A stretch of DNA of 30,169 bases from JBKPDV01 sp046728075 (GCA_046728075.1 JBKPDV010000047.1:1-30169); one strand, 5' to 3'; positions 22,026 to 28,791 are shown, counted from the first letter of the stretch. The notes: generated by a model not told the origin, from the letters alone. A program made the numbers and translations.

Positions 22026-24931
22026 TAGGTCATTCTCTCGCGTTCGTCGGGAAGGCTTCGGATCACTTCACGGACCAATTGCGAAGGATCGGCGCCCTTA
22101 CGGATGACCCGCTGCGCCGATCCCGAAAGAATCGCCTCGTCGTTGCTCGTCAACTCCTTGGCCGTGATCACGATCACCCGCGTCTCCCGCAGAGCCGGAT
22201 TCTCGCGCATGCGGTAGAGCACCTCGAAGCCGTCGGGAGCCGGCATCATCAGATCCAGAAGGACTAAGGCCGGCGGCTCTTTCTCCATCAGCTCGAGCGC
22301 TTCATCCCCTCCTGGCGCTGGCCGGACGCGATAGCCGGCCGACACGAGCTCCTGCTCGAGGAGCGCACGAACGTCGGCGTCGTCATCGACGACCAGGACA
22401 TAGCCGCCCGTCGCGAGTACGCCGGCGCGCGCCAGCGCCGTGAAGAGCGCGTCGCGATCGACCGGCTTGACGAGATAATCGAAGGCGCCGAGCGAGATGC
22501 CGAAGGCGCGGTTCTCGACCACCGAGAGGATGACGACCGGAATCGAGCGCGTCTCCGGAAGATTCTTCAAGCTGCGCAGAGTCTGCCAGCCGTCCAGCCG
22601 GGGCATCAACACGTCGAGCAGGATCACGTCGGGGCGTCGCGCGCGGGCGATTTCGAGGCCCTGAGTTCCGTCGGCGGCCTCGAGCACTTCCAGACCATAG
22701 GGGGCCAGCTCGAAGGCGAGAAGCTTGCGTACCCCTTCGTCGTCGTCCACGACCAGGACGGTCTTTTTCCGCTCTCCCTGGTCGGCAGGCGCGGTCATCG
22801 GGCGGTCCGGCTCGACCGGTCCGGCGGCAGGCACTTCCTTGGGCAGGACGACCGTGAAGGTCGATCCTTTGCCGGGCGCGCTTTCCAGGGTCACCGTGCC
22901 TCCGAGAACGAGGGCGAGCTTGCGCACGATCGCCAACCCCAGTCCCGTGCCGCCCCGTCCCCGGTGCTCCTGCGCTTCCCCTTGCCGGAACTCTTCGAAC
23001 ACGGCGCCCTGCTCTTCCTCGGGAATTCCGATTCCGGTGTCGGACACCTCCAGAGCCCATCGGTCGGCGTCGCGCGTTTGCGCTGCGACACGAATCGAGC
23101 CTCGCTCGGTGAATTTCAAGGCGTTGCCGACGAGATTGGCGAGGATCTGCGCGACCTTGATGGGATCGGTCGTCACGCTCGTCAGGCCGGGGCCAAGGGA
23201 GGTCTCGAGCCGAAGTCCCTTCTTGCGCGCGGCCTCGCCGTAGTCGGCTTCGACCTGGGCGAGGAGAGTCGAAACCGAGATCGTCTGCCGGGCCACGTCC
23301 ATCTTCCCGGCTTCGATCTTGGAAATGTCCAGCACGTCATTGATCAGACCGAGCAGAAGCTTGGCGTTGCGCTGGACGCGTTCGAGACTCTGCCTTTGCG
23401 CGTCGTTCAATGGGCCCTGGCCCCCTCGGAGGAGAGCTCCCGTAAAGCCAAGGATCACCGTCATTGGCGTTCGCAGCTCGTGAGAAACCGAGGCGAGGAA
23501 GCGGTCCTTCAGCGCGGAGGCGCGTTGAAGCTCGCGGGCCGTCCTCTCGATGCGAGCGCGCTGATCTTCGAGCAGCTCGTTCTGCTCGGCGAGCCGCCGC
23601 GATTGCGCGGCCACCTGCTCGTTGGCCGCGGCATTGGCGAGCGCGACCGCGAGCGAAGGAGAGATCGCGGTCAGCGCGTTGCGCGCCCGCGGCGTCAGTC
23701 GCTCCGCGGCGCCCAAGGCCAGCACTCCCACGACGTGATCGAAGTAGACCAGCGGGATGTGAGCCGTCTCGCGCGGAAGGATTCGTCCGTCGTAGAGGTT
23801 GATGGTGGGAGCCTTCGGATCGACGGTGTTATAGATCGGCTCTCGGCGTTGCGCGGCTCGTGCCGCCTCTTCCCGGCCGACATTGCCGTCGGAAGAGCCC
23901 CCCCCTCCGAGCGAGACTGCCGGTTGGAAGGCGCCGCCCGGCTCCGGGAGGTAGAGGACCGCGGCGGACGCTCCCGCCACTTTGAGGATTTCTTCCAGGA
24001 CGCGGGATCCGAATCCTTTCAGGTCGTTCACCGTTGCCGTCACGAAGAGCACCGCATTGACGGAAGCTTCGATGTCCCGCTCGGCGAGCGCCCGCGCCCG
24101 TTCCGCATAAAGATCGGAGGCGCGGTTGAAGTGGCGGCCCAGCTCTCCAATCTCGCCGGAAGCCTGATCCGGGAGGCGAGGAGGAGTCTCGCCGGCTGCC
24201 ATTGTCTCGAGGGCACCGGCCGCCTCGGCGCAGGGAGCCAGAATCCGGCGATTGACGTCGCTCATGAGCCAGAAGAGTCCGATGAGGATCAGGGCCGCAA
24301 GAATGAAGAGCGCCGCGGTGGCGGAGTCGCGGTTGTCTTTGAGCCGCTCGTCGGCGAGGGCCTCGCTGCGGGCGAACCGAACCTGCATCGCTCCGAGACC
24401 CTCTCGCAGTCTCTCGGCCGCGGGCGCCGCGAGATCGTTGCGCAGGGCGCGCGCGGCGGCAGGCTGGTCGGAGTTCCAGCTCGCGATCGTCCGGTCGGCC
24501 ATTCGACCGTACACGTCGGCGGCGGCTTCGGCACGCTCGAGGTCGCCGAGTGCGCCCTGGGAGAGGGCGTGGCGCCGGATGGCGCCCAGAGCGGCGGCGA
24601 GCCGGGTGCGCCCTGCATGATGGCGCGAAAGGTCATAACCCTGGCCGGAAAGGGTGTAGCGGTCGAGAGCTTCTTCCGCCTCGGTCAGCCCGACCTGGGC
24701 CTCTCCGACTCGTTCGCGCATGTCGGTGCTCTGCTCGATGGCGAGCGTCTGGTTGTATAGGGCAACGACCGCGTTGACCGTGAAATAGAGCCAGGCGCCG
24801 ATGATCGCGAGACCCACGAAGGCGTAGATGCGCAGGCGGGTCCGGAGGGAAGAGCGGGCGGGCCGGATCGGACGCGGATTCTCGGAACGCGCGTCTTCCG
24901 CGGCCTTTTCTGTCATACCATCAGCGGGCAT
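22025..24931 (-). CDS. Membrane hybrid histidine kinase, CHASE3-like/HAMP/GAF/HisKA/HATPase/REC/REC
   Basis: 968 residues. TM1 at about 35-57 and TM2 at about 205-225 enclose a 150-residue helical periplasmic sensor of CHASE3 type (VGEAQVGLTEAEEALDRY). HAMP follows, then a GAF domain at about 300-445 (NDLKGFGSRVLEEILKVAGA; LVYFDHVVGVLALG), a coiled coil, and HisKA with SHELRTP, H484. The HATPase has NLVGNALKFT, DTGIGIP and GTGLGLAI. Two receivers close it: VILLDVLMP and LVLLDLMMP, with VILS/VITA and VKPV/RKGA partners. It senses an envelope or intracellular signal and passes phosphate within the kinase pair. Start ATG at 24931 (alternative 24916); no strong Shine-Dalgarno. Transcribed divergently from the small kinase-activator operon. 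Confidence 0.94.
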   Translation of the reverse strand: MPADGMTEKAAEDARSENPRPIRPARSSLRTRLRIYAFVGLAIIGAWLYFTVNAVVALYNQTLAIEQSTDMRERVGEAQVGLTEAEEALDRYTLSGQGYDLSRHHAGRTRLAAALGAIRRHALSQGALGDLERAEAAADVYGRMADRTIASWNSDQPAAARALRNDLAAPAAERLREGLGAMQVRFARSEALADERLKDNRDSATAALFILAALILIGLFWLMSDVNRRILAPCAEAAGALETMAAGETPPRLPDQASGEIGELGRHFNRASDLYAERARALAERDIEASVNAVLFVTATVNDLKGFGSRVLEEILKVAGASAAVLYLPEPGGAFQPAVSLGGGGSSDGNVGREEAARAAQRREPIYNTVDPKAPTINLYDGRILPRETAHIPLVYFDHVVGVLALGAAERLTPRARNALTAISPSLAVALANAAANEQVAAQSRRLAEQNELLEDQRARIERTARELQRASALKDRFLASVSHELRTPMTVILGFTGALLRGGQGPLNDAQRQSLERVQRNAKLLLGLINDVLDISKIEAGKMDVARQTISVSTLLAQVEADYGEAARKKGLRLETSLGPGLTSVTTDPIKVAQILANLVGNALKFTERGSIRVAAQTRDADRWALEVSDTGIGIPEEEQGAVFEEFRQGEAQEHRGRGGTGLGLAIVRKLALVLGGTVTLESAPGKGSTFTVVLPKEVPAAGPVEPDRPMTAPADQGERKKTVLVVDDDEGVRKLLAFELAPYGLEVLEAADGTQGLEIARARRPDVILLDVLMPRLDGWQTLRSLKNLPETRSIPVVILSVVENRAFGISLGAFDYLVKPVDRDALFTALARAGVLATGGYVLVVDDDADVRALLEQELVSAGYRVRPAPGGDEALELMEKEPPALVLLDLMMPAPDGFEVLYRMRENPALRETRVIVITAKELTSNDEAILSGSAQRVIRKGADPSQLVREVIRSLPDERERMT

Positions 24932-24967
24932 AGACGGGACTATTTATGGTCACGAGGGCTCGGAGAC

Positions 24968-24996
24968 GGACCGCCGAGGGTCCAGGGAGATCTCCC
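24968..24996. promoter_or_regulatory. Two inverted repeats in divergent kinase intergenic region
   Basis: ggacc and ggtcc (24968-24983, 6-base centre) are followed at once by a perfect 12-base palindrome gggagatctccc (24985-24996). They lie midway between the divergent hybrid-kinase and kinase-activator operons, where a shared operator would be expected. No binding protein is identified. Confidence 0.4.
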
Positions 24997-25079
24997 GAAC
25001 CCAGAGGAGCGCTTGTCTCGACCGGACGGTTTCCACGATGGATCGGATTGGTTGCTGGAATCGTTCATGAAAAGTCAGG

Positions 25080-25099
25080 GCTAGACGGTCTCTTCTAGC
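25080..25099 (+). promoter_or_regulatory. Hairpin before the small kinase start
   Basis: gctaga and tctagc (6-bp arms, 8-base loop) end 15 bases before the TTG start at 25115, just ahead of an AAAGGG Shine-Dalgarno. It could be an operator or leader hairpin; the sequence alone does not decide. Confidence 0.35.
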
Positions 25100-25114
25100 A
25101 CAAAGGGTGCCCGA

Positions 25115-25765
25115 TTGGCGGAAAGGGAAAAGCTAACGCCTGAGGAGGTCCGGCAGGATTTCCTGCACCGGCTCTTTCACGATCTCGCGACGCCGCTCTC
25201 CGCCGTCGCGCTCCATCTGGAAGGAGCCGACCGGCGCGTCCGCCGGGGCGCAGATCCCTCCGAAGCCCTCGCCACCGCCCGCTCCGAGCTGTCCCGCGCG
25301 TTCGATCTTTTCGAGAAAGGAAGGGAGTGCCTGCTCGCGCCAAGCGGTCCCCCCGAGTCTCTCTCCTTCGATGAGCTCGTGGCGTCGTCCGTAGCGAGCA
25401 ACGGCGCCTCGGGTGTCGCCGTCGAGGGGAAAACGGGCGGCCGCGTGAGGGGCGACCGCAGCGCGCTCGAGCTGGCTCTTTCGGCCCTCCTGACAAACGC
25501 CATCGAGGCCTCGGGCGCGGACTCGGTGTCGGTCCGCCGGACCCGGGAAGAAGGGAGACTGCGGGTGTCCATCGAGAATCCCGGAATACTCGACCAGGAC
25601 CCCGAGAAGCTCTTTTCGCCCCGATGGGCCCGAACGGGACGGCCGTGGGGAATGGGGCTGGCGCGGGCTCGGTTATCTGCGGCCGCGGCGGGTGGGATCG
25701 TGCGCCTGGAACAGAGGTCCGACCGCGTCACAGCCATTCTGGAGCTTCCGGAGGAGACTCCTTGA
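25115..25765 (+). CDS. Small soluble histidine kinase, NtrB-like partner of the activator
   Basis: 216 residues, no membrane or sensor domain. H box: LFHDLATPLSAV with H22. The HisKA helix pair is short. Catalytic domain: N box LLTNAIEASG at about 125-134, and G box GMGLARARL at about 190. The D box expected as DxGxG reads SIENPGI, so the adenine-contacting Asp is not where expected; activity may be low or it may act mainly as a phosphatase or adaptor. Start TTG at 25115 with AAAGGG eight bases upstream; no ATG option exists. The stop overlaps the activator start (TTGA), implying that the two are made in step and work as a two-component pair. Confidence 0.82.
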   Translation: MAEREKLTPEEVRQDFLHRLFHDLATPLSAVALHLEGADRRVRRGADPSEALATARSELSRAFDLFEKGRECLLAPSGPPESLSFDELVASSVASNGASGVAVEGKTGGRVRGDRSALELALSALLTNAIEASGADSVSVRRTREEGRLRVSIENPGILDQDPEKLFSPRWARTGRPWGMGLARARLSAAAAGGIVRLEQRSDRVTAILELPEETP

Positions 25766-27024
25766 AAGTTCTCATCGTTGAAGATGATGTCTCGACGAGA
25801 AAAGGCCTGGAGGAGTCGATCAGGGATCTCGGTGGAGAGGCGCGCTCCGTCGGAACCGCCAAGGAAGCGGCCAAAGCGCTGGAAGCCTTCGATCCGAGAT
25901 TGCTCATCGTGGATATCCATTTGCCGGATGGCGACGGCATCGAGATCCTGAAGGCCGCCAGGGAAAACGATCCGGACCGCGAAGGAATCGTGATCACCGG
26001 CCAGGGCTCGATCGACAACGCGATCGAGGCCTTGCGGGCGGGTGCCTTCGACTACCTCTTGAAACCCCTGCGGCCGGCGCAGCTGGAAGTCGTCTTCAAC
26101 CGGCTGGCGGACCGGCGGCGCCTGGAGAGCGAGGTGGAGACGCTGCGGGCCGAGCTCCAGGAGACGGGACGCCTGGGAGACCTCGTCGGGCGCTCGGCGG
26201 TCATGGCGCGCATCTTCGACGTGATTCGCCGCGTCGCGCACTCCAACGCGCCGGTGCTCATCACGGGCGCTTCCGGTTCGGGCAAAGAGGTCGCGGCCCG
26301 AACGATCCATCGGCTGTCCCGCCGCGCGAGCAAGCCGTTCGTGGCATTCAACTGCGGCGCCATCTCGCCGACGCTGATCGAAAGCGAGCTCTTCGGGCAC
26401 GAGAGGGGCTCCTTCACCGGCGCCGAGAAGAGGCGCGTGGGCTACTTCGAAGAAGCCATGGGAGGAACTCTCTTTCTCGACGAGATCACCGAGATGGGAG
26501 CCGAGCTTCAAGTCAAGCTCTTGCGCGTGCTGGAAGATCGCACGCTGCGGCGCGTCGGCGGGTCGCAGGAGTTGAAGGTCGATGTGCGTTTGATCTCGGC
26601 GACCAACCGTGATCCGGCGGAGGCCATCGGGGAAGGAAAGCTCCGCGAGGATCTCTACTATCGACTGAACGTCTTTCCGATGGCTCTGCCGAGTCTGGCG
26701 GAGCGCAAGGAGGACATTGCGCTGCTGGCCGAGTACTTCCGAAAGCTGATCGAAGAGCAGGAACGCGCGGGCGTGACCGGCTGGGATCCGGCGGCTCTGG
26801 CGCTGCTCGAGTCCTATGAGTGGCCCGGCAACGTGCGGGAGCTGCGAAACGTCGTTCACCGCGCCTACGTGATGACGGAAGGCAAGGTCATCCGGCCCGA
26901 AGTCGTGCAGGCTCTCCTGCCGCAGGCGGCGCGCAAGCCGGAGCGGCGGACCGCCGCCATTGCCAGCCGCCGCAAGTTGCCCGTCAAGGCGGTCAAGCGC
27001 GGCGCCGGGGGGCGCAAGAAGTAG
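25762..27024 (+). CDS. Sigma-54-dependent response regulator (NtrC family) without Fis-type DNA-binding domain
   Basis: 420 residues. Receiver at 2-115: D51 in LLIVDIHLP, ITGQGS, LLKPL. AAA+ domain at about 140-375: Walker A GASGSGKE (169-176), GSFTGA loop (216-221, the Ser variant of GAFTGA that contacts sigma-54), Walker B GTLFLDEI, SATNRD, arginine-finger region REDLYYRLNVFP and sensor II WPGNVRELRN. After about 385, where family members carry a Fis-type helix-turn-helix, there is only a Lys/Arg/Ala-rich tail (RRKLPVKAVKRGAGGRKK). The TTG start at 25762 gives a 4-base overlap with the kinase stop and has GGAGGAG six bases upstream, so it is secure. The frame is open further upstream, but that part lies within the kinase gene. 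It is the likely output of the kinase pair. Confidence 0.94.
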   Translation: MKVLIVEDDVSTRKGLEESIRDLGGEARSVGTAKEAAKALEAFDPRLLIVDIHLPDGDGIEILKAARENDPDREGIVITGQGSIDNAIEALRAGAFDYLLKPLRPAQLEVVFNRLADRRRLESEVETLRAELQETGRLGDLVGRSAVMARIFDVIRRVAHSNAPVLITGASGSGKEVAARTIHRLSRRASKPFVAFNCGAISPTLIESELFGHERGSFTGAEKRRVGYFEEAMGGTLFLDEITEMGAELQVKLLRVLEDRTLRRVGGSQELKVDVRLISATNRDPAEAIGEGKLREDLYYRLNVFPMALPSLAERKEDIALLAEYFRKLIEEQERAGVTGWDPAALALLESYEWPGNVRELRNVVHRAYVMTEGKVIRPEVVQALLPQAARKPERRTAAIASRRKLPVKAVKRGAGGRKK

Positions 27025-27113
27025 CGGGCTGCAGCGATATACTCGCCGCCCCTGGCCGCGCGCGCGGCGCGGCGCTCCCGCGCGAACGGCCGAAAAAGAG
27101 TCGGAGTACGGCG

Positions 27114-27428
27114 ATGCCCGACAAGAATGAGCCCCCGCGGCCTCCCGAACCGCCCCGCAAGGGGTCTGCGGGGAGGCGTCTGTCCGCCGATCAATACGAG
27201 CTCAAGATCCGTTGGGAAAGAGCGCGAAAGGTGTACGAGGTTTCGCCGCAGGGCGTCAGTTTCGAGTTCGATAACCCGTTGAAAGTTGGTTTGCGTTACC
27301 CGATCAGCCTTTCCGCCCCGGGAGTGTCGTTCTCCTCGACGCTGGAGGTTGTCCGGTGCCAGCTCACTCTGGAGCCGGAAGGGCGCTTCTTCCGGATCGC
27401 GGGGAGATTCTTTCCGTACGTCGAATAA
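27114..27428 (+). CDS. Small PilZ-like protein
   Basis: 104 residues. Start ATG at 27114 with GGAG seven bases upstream. A Pro-rich N-terminus (NEPPRPPEPPRKGSAG) precedes a single beta-rich domain: YELKIRWERARKVYEVSPQGVSF, then FDNPLKVGLRYPISL and a strand LEVVRCQLTLEPEGRFFRIAGRFF. The order SPQGVSF, PLKVG, VVRC and RIAGRF follows the PilZ pattern (c-di-GMP binding in canonical members). The RxxxR motif is not clearly present and the DxSxxG motif reads EVSPQG, so ligand binding is doubtful. It lies 89 bases after the sigma-54 activator and may be in its operon. A plain hypothetical protein is the alternative. Confidence 0.72.
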   Translation: MPDKNEPPRPPEPPRKGSAGRRLSADQYELKIRWERARKVYEVSPQGVSFEFDNPLKVGLRYPISLSAPGVSFSSTLEVVRCQLTLEPEGRFFRIAGRFFPYVE

Positions 27429-27432
27429 GAAT

Positions 27433-27509
27433 CGGAAGACGGTAGACGGAAGACGTTAGACGGAGCTCGAGCTCCCGCCGTTCCTCTTCCGTCTCCCGTC
27501 TCCCGCCTG
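27433..27509. repeat. Heptamer inverted array (cggaaga unit)
   Basis: Left arm 27433-27467: cggaaga, cggtaga, cggaaga, cgttaga, cggagct. A gagctcgagctc palindrome lies at the centre. Right arm 27485-27509: tcttccg, tctcccg twice. It lies between convergent genes: the left arm starts five bases after the PilZ-like stop and contains the stop of the opposite gene; the right arm encodes the C-terminal tail of that gene. Confidence 0.9.
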
Positions 27510-27926
27510 CCGGCCCCGTTGGAATCGATAGGCCACGTGCCACGCCGAGAGCCGCGTTTCGCGATCCTGCCGGAGGCCGTGCGGCGCGAAGGCTTTTACG
27601 AGGTCGGCTAGCTCCAGGCGGTGGATCGACGGAGTCTCCGGACCTCGGACCTTTTTCATCGCGGTCACGACCCAGAGCTGTCCGGACGGCTCGAGCCGGC
27701 GGGCGAGAAGATCGAGCAAGGCCCTCGATCCGACTCGACTCTCCTGCCAGGCCACGATCGCGTCAAACTTCTCCTTGACGGATCGAAGCGCGCGACCCTC
27801 GATTGTGGAAACAGTCCCCTCCCGCTGATCTTCGAGAGCCTCCGCGAAGCCGCTTGGCGGGTCCACCAGCAGAGTGCTCCGCGCGCCCGCGAGCGAGAGG
27901 CGTCCTGGCGAGGCGGCCGTTTTCAG
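27456..27926 (-). CDS. DUF3052-like protein, probable CTG start
   Basis: 156 residues if started at CTG 27926, which has a perfect AGGAGG exactly seven bases upstream. The frame is open back to a TAG at about 27963 without ATG, GTG or TTG until GTG at 27866. The 20 extra residues (ending GARSTLLVDPPSGF) belong to the family pattern (LGLKPG-x-RVLLLDPPEGF-like), so starting at 27866 would cut the first strand. The middle part (KFDAIVAWQESRVGSRALLD; LEPSGQLWVVTAMKK; RETRLSAWHVAYRF) matches DUF3052, a Rossmann-like small protein of unknown function often found alone. The tail GRQAGDGRRKRNGGSSSSV is encoded by a heptamer array and is not family sequence. Family assignment is by pattern, not search. 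Confidence 0.75.
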   Translation of the reverse strand: MKTAASPGRLSLAGARSTLLVDPPSGFAEALEDQREGTVSTIEGRALRSVKEKFDAIVAWQESRVGSRALLDLLARRLEPSGQLWVVTAMKKVRGPETPSIHRLELADLVKAFAPHGLRQDRETRLSAWHVAYRFQRGRQAGDGRRKRNGGSSSSV

Positions 27927-27985
27927 TCCGGAACCTCCTGAGAATCCGACTTTGAGCCTGAAACACTAAGGTTGGAACTTCCCCT

Positions 27986-28000
27986 TGGCATGACATTCGC
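27986..28000 (+). promoter_or_regulatory. Sigma-54-type promoter of the small membrane protein gene
   Basis: TGGCATG, four bases, TCGC: GG and GC are exactly 10 bases apart, with two mismatches to TGGCACG-N4-TTGC. The predicted start is near 28012, leaving a leader of about 48 bases before GTG 28060. A ggaa-c-ttcc inverted repeat (27974-27982) lies just upstream. Less perfect than the site at 16352. Confidence 0.6.
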
Positions 28001-28059
28001 TCAATGGATGCCGGGCCGCACAGGCGTGGCCCAGATCGAAAAGAAGGAGGAGACACACC

Positions 28060-28209
28060 GTGCTTTGGACCATCTTCGTCATCCTGCTGATCCTCTGGCT
28101 TTTGGGCCTCGTCTCCGGTTACACGATCGGCGGCTTCATCCACATCCTGCTGGTCATCGCGGTGGTAGTCCTGATCATCCGCCTGATCCAGGGTCGTTCT
28201 ATCGTCTAA
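28060..28209 (+). CDS. Small hydrophobic protein, lmo0937 family
   Basis: 49 residues, almost entirely two membrane segments: MLWTIFVILLILWLLGLVSG, then a turn YTIGGFIH, then ILLVIAVVVLIIRLIQG and a basic end. This is the pattern of the lmo0937 family of short membrane proteins, found next to stress genes in many bacteria but without a known mechanism. Start is GTG at 28060 with AAGGAGGAG seven bases upstream, an excellent Shine-Dalgarno. A sigma-54-type promoter lies upstream and a strong terminator 27 bases downstream, so it is a single-gene unit like that of the DxNxDG-repeat gene. Confidence 0.88.
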   Translation: MLWTIFVILLILWLLGLVSGYTIGGFIHILLVIAVVVLIIRLIQGRSIV

Positions 28210-28235
28210 CCGTCGGTCGCACGTTTGCCTGACGC

Positions 28236-28267
28236 GAGCCCCGGCCTGGCCGGGGCTCTTGTCTTTC
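28236..28267 (+). terminator. Rho-independent terminator
   Basis: gagccccggc, loop ctg, gccggggctc: a perfect 10-bp stem (28236-28258), followed by ttgtctttct. It lies 27 bases after the stop of the lmo0937-family gene. The T-run is broken, but the stem is strong. On the minus strand it also lies beyond the stop of the zinc-ribbon gene, so it could act for both. Confidence 0.85.
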
Positions 28268-28273
28268 TGATCT

Positions 28274-28675
28274 TCAGTCAGAGGATCGGAAAACGCTCCA
28301 GACCAGGTAGCCCATAAAGATCAGACCTCCGACAACCGCGAGAATGGCGAAGCCCGACCCGTAGCGCTCAAGAATTCGATAAAGCAGGAAGAAAATCGCT
28401 GCGAATATCGGCAGAGAGACCAGGGCTAGGACCTTGCCGACCGAGCGTGGGCGCGTGTTCCCTTCGAGGGGAACCACCTTCATCATTTCCAGCTGTCTCG
28501 CCGCATCCGCGGGAATGTTCGGCCGATCGACCCACTTGAGCGTTTCCGGCTCCTGCACGCCTTGCTTGAAGTCGGCCGGGAAAACAGCGCCGCAATAAAC
28601 GCAGTGGTCCAATCGCCAGGCGGCAATCCGCCGGCCACACAGGGGACAGGCGGGCAGAGGGGGCGGGTTGCTCAC
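28274..28675 (-). CDS. Zinc-ribbon protein with C-terminal membrane segments
   Basis: 133 residues from GTG 28675 (MSNPPPLPACPLCG). CPLCG and, 15 residues on, CVYCGAVFP form a four-cysteine zinc ribbon. A linker with KWVDRPNIPADAARQLEMMK follows, then two membrane segments: KVLALVSLPIFAAIFFLLY and SGFAILAVVGGLIFMGYLVW. I recognise no family. The start is uncertain: no Shine-Dalgarno precedes GTG, but TACAAT lies six bases upstream and would be a -10 element giving a leaderless mRNA. ATG at 28726 is an alternative but would add residues translated from the heptamer-type array (MDRSTDGPILPIPY). It is divergent from asd. Confidence 0.72.
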   Translation of the reverse strand: MSNPPPLPACPLCGRRIAAWRLDHCVYCGAVFPADFKQGVQEPETLKWVDRPNIPADAARQLEMMKVVPLEGNTRPRSVGKVLALVSLPIFAAIFFLLYRILERYGSGFAILAVVGGLIFMGYLVWSVFRSSD

Positions 28676-28700
28676 AGGAGAATTGTAGGGGATCGGAAGA

Positions 28701-28791
28701 ATCGGTCCATCGGTCGATCGGTCCATCGGTTCATTTGCACCTCTTCGAGCGATGTTCAGCCGATGAACCGATGAGCCGATGAACCGATCGG
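28701..28791. repeat. Octamer inverted array (atcggtcc unit)
   Basis: Left arm 28701-28735: atcggtcc, atcggtcg, atcggtcc, atcggttc. Spacer about 24 bases. Right arm 28760-28791: ccgatgaa, ccgatgag, ccgatgaa, ccgatcgg. Odd copies are identical and even copies vary. The only 8-base member. It lies between divergent genes (zinc-ribbon and asd) and would overlap any asd promoter. Confidence 0.92.

Noticed and set aside
22964..24760. 598-residue open frame antisense to the 968-residue hybrid kinase
   Set aside because: Same reason; the minus strand carries intact HisKA, HATPase and REC motifs.
25624..25761. Upstream extension of the sigma-54 activator
   Set aside because: Lies inside the kinase gene out of frame with it; TTG 25762 has GGAGGAG and begins exactly at the receiver domain.
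27025..27113. Possible small gene or RNA between activator and PilZ-like gene
   Set aside because: Only G/C-rich low-complexity sequence; no start with Shine-Dalgarno and no T-run.
16189..28791. Arrays as CRISPR
   Set aside because: Units are 7-8 bases without unique spacers, and there are no cas genes.
4551..28791. Arrays as ordinary intrinsic terminators or REP elements
   Set aside because: Two lie between divergent starts, there are no T-runs, and the unit sequence changes at each locus; true terminators occur separately at 16910 and 28236.
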